From: Smittium mucronatum
Lineage: Eukaryota; Kickxellomycota; Harpellomycetes; Harpellales; Legeriomycetaceae
Assembly: GCA_001953115.1 (NCBI GenBank)
Contig: LSSL01007458.1
Location: 1-15,739, forward strand
Direction of reading: 5' to 3'
Length of the DNA stretch: 15,739 bases
Positions 9,814 through 15,739 of the stretch are shown piece by piece (position 1 is the first letter of the stretch; each line of letters opens with the position of its first letter). The translations under genes were made by a program, and so were the position numbers. Under the pieces are notes generated by a model. That model was not told the DNA's origin and made no database searches. It saw nothing but the letters and a program-made list of their open reading frames with translations.

Positions 9814-9821
9814 TGTTATTC
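9806..9821. repeat. Target-site duplication, right copy
   Basis: ATTTCCTTTGTTATTC. This is the partner of 9630-9645, with one T/C difference. It abuts the G+C-rich head (minus-strand 5' end) of the insert. Confidence 0.65.
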
Positions 9822-10966
9822 GCATACTAATATTTCTTACGATTTTTTTCCTTATCGCTTATAATAATTGAAATTAAGTTGAAAAATAGTAATTTTTTAT
9901 TTTAGTTTAAATTTTAGTAATTTAAATTGGCTTTTTTAAATTCACATTTAATATTTACAATGTATTGGTAAAAATTACGCTAAATTCCATTTTTTTTAGA
10001 AAATTTCTTTAATTCTTATATTAAACTCCCAATTTACCCAATTAAATTGAAATTTATAAGAAAAGTCAAAAAAATTGCCGAATTCAATAAAACAGCAAAA
10101 AATTAAATCTATATTTGATTATGGAGTTTATTTTCAAAATTTATAATTTTTTTAATATTTATATCACTAAATTGAAGTTTATACATCACCAAATCTATAA
10201 AAATATATAATGTACTAGCGCTATTAAAATTGTCCCATTTTTATAATAAAGAATTTTTTTGATTCCAATATAAAATCACCCAATTTATTTGTACTTCATC
10301 TTAAAGTAGATTTCAGAAATAGGAAAGCACTAAATTTTAATAAGGTTGTGTACCTTCCAAAAAAAAAATTCCAATCTGAACATTATTTATCTATCTCTAA
10401 ATTTAACTATAAATATTCCGTTTATTGTTTTGCATAATTGAAAATATTTAACTGATTAATTAAAATTTTCCTATTTAACAGTCAATACGAATAAAAACTT
10501 TCATTTTTCAAAAAATGGGAATGTGATTAATTTTCTAATTCTAATTAAAAAAACATCCATTAATCATATAATAGATATTTTTCTTTGGGAAAAAAATATA
10601 TAATGAAAGAAAGTAAATCGAAATTTGCTTGGAATATAAATATAACAAAATAATTTTTTTAATAAAACATCAGTCATTTAATGAAAGTATCGTTATAAAC
10701 TACCTTTTATAATTTTATAATAACGTATTAATACAATTTTATAATTTAAAACCATCAATTTATATGCATGTTAATAATAATAGAACTGACTTTCACAATA
10801 AAATGTTGGTTAAGAAAAATATTGACAAATAGAATAAATTCATCAAAAGAAGAAAATATAATCAATATATTTAAAAAATAATTTTAGGAACTTTTTTTAG
10901 ACTTTATTTTCATTTTAACTTCTTAAAAGCAATTATAACATTGGTATTAATTAATTTATTTTTTTT
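9822..10966. other. Featureless A/T-rich stretch
   Basis: No coding-like patch or RNA gene. The palindrome GTATTAATAC (10725-10734) sits between two copies of TTTTATAATTT-like words, which is ordinary for this composition. Confidence 0.6.
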
Positions 10967-11000
10967 AAATAAATAAATAAAAAATAAATGAATGAATAAA
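10967..11000. repeat. Interrupted AAAT/GAAT tetranucleotide repeat
   Basis: Three AAAT units, a short A interruption, two more AAAT units, then GAATGAATAAA. This is a degenerate simple repeat consistent with replication slippage followed by point mutation. Confidence 0.8.
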
Positions 11001-11554
11001 TTTTCCCCCTTTGATTTTGAATCAAAAAAAAGCGAGACGATTATTTTTAAATGGAAAAAAAGTGGTAATAATAGCTACTTATATTAAAAAAGATCTTTTT
11101 TCAAAATAAAATCCATTTAATAATTTTTTTTTCGATAAAAATTTTTTGTTTTAAAATTCCATGGAAACTTTATTCAGAAGTTTTATATGTATGAAAAATG
11201 TTTTTTTAAGCTCAAAATTTCATTTTTTTTGTCATTTTTTGAAAAGGAGTTCTAATATTGTACCATATCTTTATATTTTTTGGTATTATATTTCAGTAAA
11301 TATATATTTGATTTATTTTGTACTAATTGAAGGATAAAAGTTAGAAATAATAACAAATTTTTTTTTGGATATCACAGCTTTAAGTTGAGTTTTTTCCGAA
11401 AAGAATTTATGAATAACATAATAGCGTCAGTTCCTATTTTATTAAACTAAACATCAATTCTTTTATTTAGTGTTGTGCTTTTATAATAAAATCATAACCC
11501 TTCTGAATATAACTAAATATACTTATGGATAAAAACATTCACAAAATCCTTTTA
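11001..11554. other. Featureless A/T-rich stretch
   Basis: The only item is a 16 bp perfect palindrome of A6-GATC-T6 type at 11086-11101. Its eight-base half-site is within chance expectation here. Confidence 0.55.
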
Positions 11555-11576
11555 TTTATGTTATTTTTATGTTATT
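11555..11576. repeat. 11 bp tandem duplication
   Basis: TTTATGTTATT occurs twice head to tail (11555-11565 and 11566-11576) with no mismatch. This is a small tandem duplication in non-coding DNA. Confidence 0.75.
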
Positions 11577-14500
11577 ATACATGATTAGTAACTATTATTT
11601 TAGTGTGACTAATTTAAATAATAATTATATAAAAAAATAAGGATCTAATAAATTTGCTATCATATCACTTTCTATGAATAATCATTGTAGAATTATAGCA
11701 CAAAGTTTCCAGTGTATATTATACTGTTGTTATAGATTTTTTTAAATAATATTAGATTTTATTTCAATAGCTTTATACAATTTTTACTTTAGGATTGATT
11801 TTGATTAAACAAGTATTTTATGCAAAGATTTATCAATTTAAATATTTTTCTAAAAAATATATTTATTATGTAAATATCTAATTAAGTAGATTTTATGTGA
11901 TTAAAAATGATAGAAAATTCAAAAAATGCTCTGGGGAGTTTTAAAAAAAATTGAGACGTATTTGAATATATTAGAAGATTTTTATTCACCTAAAATATTA
12001 AACTTATAATAGTTCATACTCTAAGTTTATGAGAGTATATCTTATTTTTTAGAAAAGCTAAAACAAATATTTTTTGTCCGAATAAAATTTGGAGAACTCA
12101 GTTATAATTTCTAAATTTATAATTTAGAAAGTTATTTTTCTAAGAAAATAGCTATAAATTTGGCTGAAAAATAGCAAACCAGGCTTCTATTTATAAAAAA
12201 TATCGGAAAAAACTAAGCTCTCAACTATATTTAATATCATATTAAATTTCAATATTAATAATGAATTTAGTGAATTTCTTTATATTTTGTTAAACTACTT
12301 TCCAGAAAAAATTCCAAATATAAAAAAACCAAAAGAAATATTTTTGGTTAATAACGAATATTATCAATATAGATCCTTATAAAAAATCAAATTTATGAAA
12401 TGGAAAATTCCATAATTGAAATTATGTATATCAAAAATATATATAATAGGGAATTATATAAGAAAGTATTTATTGTAATAAATTTATTCTTTAGTTAAAA
12501 GAGCTATAAAGATATTTTTATTAAAAAGATTCTTTTTTTTCTGTAAAACTTAATATTAAAAAGGGTCTATCTATTGGGTTTATTTTTGAAAAAAACTTTT
12601 CATTTGGATAATTCTAATTTATAGTTATAAATATTCTAATTTAGCCTAAATTAAATATTATTAAACAGTTCCAATAACTAAAAAAAAAACGTACTATTTT
12701 TCTAATTTTTTTTTTTTGTGAAATGCATATTATAATATAAAAGTTGCAAATTTTAAAAGAGAAAACAATTCTTTATATATTTTTGACATCAAGAATAAAA
12801 AAATATGGTTTCCACCTTCTATTAATTTAATTAAATAAACAGAATCCACATTTTAATTGATATATATTTCACTATATGGATTTTGTAAAAGCATAATATG
12901 TCCAAAATTAAATTGATTAATTTTCAGTTATTTTTATAAAGTTTTTTAAATTATACATTCTAGACTTAATCACTGAATGTAAATTTCTAATTTGTAGACT
13001 AATTATCATTATTTTACTGGAAATATAATCAAAAAAAAAAATTCGTTTGAACCTTTTATTATTATAATTTTGAGTTTTTTTGTAAAAATTATAGCTAAGG
13101 GGGTTTATTTAATTTGTTATCTATTGAAATATTGATATTTTGGACGCAAAAATGCATATCTGTAATTGATTCCTCGTATCAATCAATTTTAGCTGAAAAA
13201 TTTGACCAAGCTCGAGATTACATAATTTATTTTAACAGATATAAGAATAAATTGGTTTTTTTCATTTTTTTCATGAATAATTAACAAAAATTCATAATTA
13301 GATGTTATCTCGGCAATTGGATAGAAAAACACAATACCTTCTCAAAGATCTCTTTTCTGATATCATTTTTTTGATTAATATTATTTTAAAATAATTCTAT
13401 TTCTAACCCGAAAACATTTCCCTGTAATATTATCACCTGCTAATTTTGAAATATGACCTAGTTCACAAAATTTCTAAACTTTCCTTTAGCGCAACTCAAA
13501 CTTTTTTATTCCCTATTGGATCATCACGGAAATTCTTTTGCTTAAACATTTCTAATTTACATGTAATTTAAAATTAATCTACCTAATAACTCTTATCTTT
13601 TTACTGCATACAATTAAAATAGGAATTATTTTATTCTTTAATCTTTTCCGGTCCCTAAAAATTTTTTTTTCTGTTTTACTATATTAATTTTTTCGATTGG
13701 CTTAACTTAATTTTACATCAGATAGTATGTAAGTATTATGAATCTAATGATATAAATGATATAAATTAAAAAAAAATTGAAAGCCATTTTTGGTTTTTCT
13801 GTTCCGAAAGAGATATAATATTTAACGAAAAAAGCTCGATAAATAATTTTTTGGCTAAATTTGAATTTATCAATTTGCATATTCAATATTACTGTTGAAA
13901 AAATTAAACACGGTAACTCTGAATTCTAAAATTTTGGGGGAAAATATTGATATAAAAAAAAATAGAGGTGTTAAATTTAAGGATAAATTATACTTATAGG
14001 GATGGTTTAAGGAAAAAATTCTAAACGAAAATGCACTGATATGAATACTCAAATGCTTAATATAAAAAATTTAGTTTACAAGCCGAAAACACGACTAATA
14101 GTGGACGGAAAATTTCTATTGTGCAATAGTTATTTATCACTATACCCTATAAAACGGTTGATTTTTTGAAACTCTAATAGCCCTCAGCTAGTTATTTTTC
14201 AATCTATAACCCCTTTTAAATCATCTAATTAACTAAAAAAACTATCTTAGGTTTTATAAAAAAATAACTATATTCAGAAGGTAATGCATTTCCACGTATT
14301 TCTAATGACTGTCACAAACAAAATATTCTAAGAATACCCAGTATATACAATATCAGTGGGATTATCTTTTCCAAAATTACTTTGTATCGATTAAGTTGAG
14401 GCAGTTAGAAGATAATTTATTTTTTATAAGGACTATTTATTGTATAGATGGCTAATAATAATTAATTATTCCTTTTGATAATAAATTGTATAATTGTTAA

Positions 14501-14701
14501 CCTGGGATAAAAAATAACAAATTTTATTGATATATACGATAACTTTTTATCAGAAGGTTTTAAACTTAAACTGAAACTAGCTTTAACAACAAAATAGATC
14601 AACTTTTTGGTTTTAAGTATCAAATAAATAAAAATAAGTAGTTGAAGTTCTACAAGATTATATATTTGAAAAAATGCGTTTTAATTTAAAGATAATATTA
14701 C
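11577..14701. other. Gene-free A/T-rich stretch with small repeats
   Basis: No gene, RNA or mobile element was recognised. A 10 bp stem hairpin TTTCTAAATT/AATTTAGAAA lies at 12108-12130 with a 3 base loop. A 9 bp tandem repeat (AATGATATA, 2.3 copies) lies at 13746-13766. CTATTG/CAATAG faces itself at 14116-14129. Longest runs are T12 at about 12706-12717 and A10 at about 12680-12689. A 60 codon minus-strand frame at 13870-14052 is F/S/N-rich, shows no motif, and is treated as chance. Confidence 0.55.
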
Positions 14702-14727
14702 AAAAACATTTAATAGTAAATGTTTTT
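14702..14727. repeat. 11 bp stem hairpin ending in T5
   Basis: AAAAACATTTA (14702-14712) and TAAATGTTTTT (14717-14727) are exact reverse complements around the loop ATAG. About one such stem is expected by chance in the window, and no gene ends here. Confidence 0.5.
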
Positions 14728-14809
14728 AAATTTTATTAAATTCTTCCATCGATTAACAAAGATAGCTGAATTATTTCTGTGTAATCCAGGACCCCTTTTT
14801 TTATAAATA

Positions 14810-14840
14810 TTAAAATATTATATTTATAAATTGATTGATT
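14810..14840. repeat. 11 bp A/T inverted repeat
   Basis: TTTATAAATAT (14810-14820) and ATATTTATAAA (14830-14840) pair exactly across a 9 base spacer. It is composed wholly of A and T and is within chance expectation. Confidence 0.45.
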
Positions 14841-15263
14841 TTTATGATAGAGGATTTAAAACTTTGTCTCGAAATATTGAAATATTTTTTTTAATTTTAA
14901 AATCTGCATAACGACTAAAAAAATAATATAAAAAAATATATTTGCATTTCATATATAAAAAATTTAGTTTTACAGAAAAAAATTAAATCATAGTTTCGAT
15001 AAAAACAAGTATATTGATATAAAACCTTCATATAAATATAAAATATGCGATCCAAGAGTTTTTTCAGTTCAAATTATGAATTACATTAAAAAAATAAACA
15101 CTCTGTAAGAGATGAAAGCTAAGTATTATTATAGATTTTACTATAGTCTTTATTATAAAATGGGCTGTAAGAAACTAGGCTATAAAACTATAAAGATTTA
15201 AAGATAATATTTTATCACTATTGTTTTAGCAATAAAATATTATTTTATTTATATATATATATT

Positions 15264-15463
15264 TATTCTTCATTAAGCTTTTAATGAAAATAATAATTAA
15301 TATAAATATCTTAAAATATAATTAATAGATTTAGTTATTACTAATCTATTAATAGGATTTTAAATTTAATTAGTTTAGTAAAAATAGATTGATAGTCATT
15401 TATGAGTTGTTTTATAAATAAATATCAGTTTATTTAAATAAACCAATTAATTCCATTAATGGA
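15264..15463. repeat. Cluster of four short palindromes
   Basis: Within 200 bases there are: TTCATTAA/TTAATGAA (15269-15276 and 15281-15288, loop GCTT); ATTAATAGATT paired with AATCTATTAAT (15321-15331 and 15343-15353, extended inward by two pairs past one bulge); GTTTATTTAAATAAAC (15428-15443, perfect); and TCCATTAATGGA (15452-15463, perfect). An (AT)n tract lies just before them at 15250-15262. Singly each is near chance expectation. Their density is higher than elsewhere in the window. Confidence 0.5.
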
Positions 15464-15578
15464 TCATGACACACTCCAAGATGTCTAAAAATGATACTAT
15501 TAACCATAAATTTCAAAAAAAAAATACTTTTTTCTAATTTTATTTATTAAAATTTGATATTGGCACATTTTCAAATAA

Positions 15579-15704
15579 ATTTTATCTATCGCAAGTCCAA
15601 CATTTGTGTCTGCCTTTGCCGCATTTCTTCATCTGAAATTCTTTTTATATTTCCTTATAAATTTGAGTATGACAATAAATTCGGTAAATATTGTATCTTT
15701 TTTT
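15579..15704. other. G+C-richer coding-like patch, strand unresolved
   Basis: Positions 15586-15635 are close to half G+C. On the plus strand a 42 codon frame (15579-15704) begins ILSIASPTFVSAFAAF and continues hydrophobic, with A/T-ending codons favoured. On the minus strand a 22 codon frame (15589-15654) contains ISDEEMRQRQTQMLDLR, and another reads MKKCGKGRHKCWTCDR. All three look more protein-like than the chance frames elsewhere, but only one at most can be real. By analogy with the 9.6 kb insert this may be another mobile-element or pseudogene fragment. No flanking duplication was found, and the fragment may extend beyond the window's right edge. Confidence 0.25.
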
Positions 15705-15739
15705 TAGTTAACAGTCCCTTTTAGCACCTGTTTGTATTT

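Larger units (their letters stand above)
9630..9821 (-). mobile_element. Candidate retroposon (truncated LINE or SINE) with target-site duplication
   Basis: The plus-strand sites at 9630-9645 and 9806-9821 are the same 16 bp word apart from one base, sharing CTTTGTTATTC exactly. They bracket a 160 bp insert (9646-9805). Read on the minus strand, the insert has a G+C-rich head (9744-9801, about 55 percent G+C), becomes A/T-rich, and ends in T8-A-T-A10 immediately against the second copy of the site. A terminal poly(A) directly abutting a 16 bp duplication is the mark of LINE-driven target-primed reverse transcription. A minus-strand frame is open from 9815 down to 9675 (stop at 9672-9674) and includes PSEYGAARATDGSGMKF. 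This may be the C-terminus of a LINE protein or simply a non-coding tail. I cannot name the family. A SINE is possible, but I see no tRNA-like A and B boxes. The single mismatch in the duplication suggests a moderately old insertion. Confidence 0.65.

Noticed and set aside
11086..11101. A6-GATC-T6 palindrome as an operator
   Set aside because: Eight-base half-sites are expected about three times per window at this composition, and no gene lies next to it.
13870..14052. Minus-strand frame of 60 codons
   Set aside because: Low-complexity F/S/N-rich translation, no recognisable motif, and a length expected by chance.

Overview
This 15.7 kb window is extremely A+T-rich (by eye about one fifth G+C) and shows no intact gene on either strand. 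The longest open frames are about 60 to 90 codons. At this base composition roughly one codon in ten should be a stop, so a few frames of that length are expected by chance in 15.7 kb. No rRNA signature, credible tRNA cloverleaf, CRISPR array or bacterial operon structure was seen.

The best reading is intergenic or otherwise non-coding nuclear DNA of an A+T-rich eukaryote. The main support is a candidate retroposon at 9630-9821. It is a roughly 160 bp insert with a G+C-rich head (about 55 percent G+C over 58 bp), an A10 tail read on the minus strand, and flanking copies of one 16 bp site that match at 15 positions. That is the signature of target-primed insertion by LINE machinery. A decayed ankyrin-repeat-like coding fragment, spread over three frames at about 7929-8320, fits the same picture. 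The host cannot be named from this sequence. A degenerate, gene-poor symbiont or organelle genome is a weaker alternative, because it would not explain the tail plus target-site duplication.

Layout: 1-66 holds a perfect 15 bp hairpin. 451-548 is a compact nest of inverted repeats between two 14 bp direct repeats. 967-996 is a GGGG/CCCC hairpin. 1102-1200 is a short coding-like patch. 2907-2949 is a two-tier hairpin. 3095-3240 has two small G+C-richer patches. About 3.3-7.9 kb is featureless apart from an (ATTTT)5 microsatellite and one interrupted coding-like frame near 6.2 kb. 7.93-8.32 kb is the ankyrin-like remnant. 9.63-9.82 kb is the retroposon. 9.8-14.7 kb is featureless apart from short tandem repeats and A/T hairpins. 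The right end (14.7-15.5 kb) has several A/T palindromes, followed by a second G+C-richer patch at 15586-15635 whose strand and identity are unresolved.

No genes here can be said to work together. The window records decay and insertion: a broken coding fragment, a mobile-element copy, and small structured repeats in a neutral A+T background. I did not find a convincing new biological system. The items most worth checking are the retroposon, the ankyrin-like remnant and the 451-548 nested repeat.
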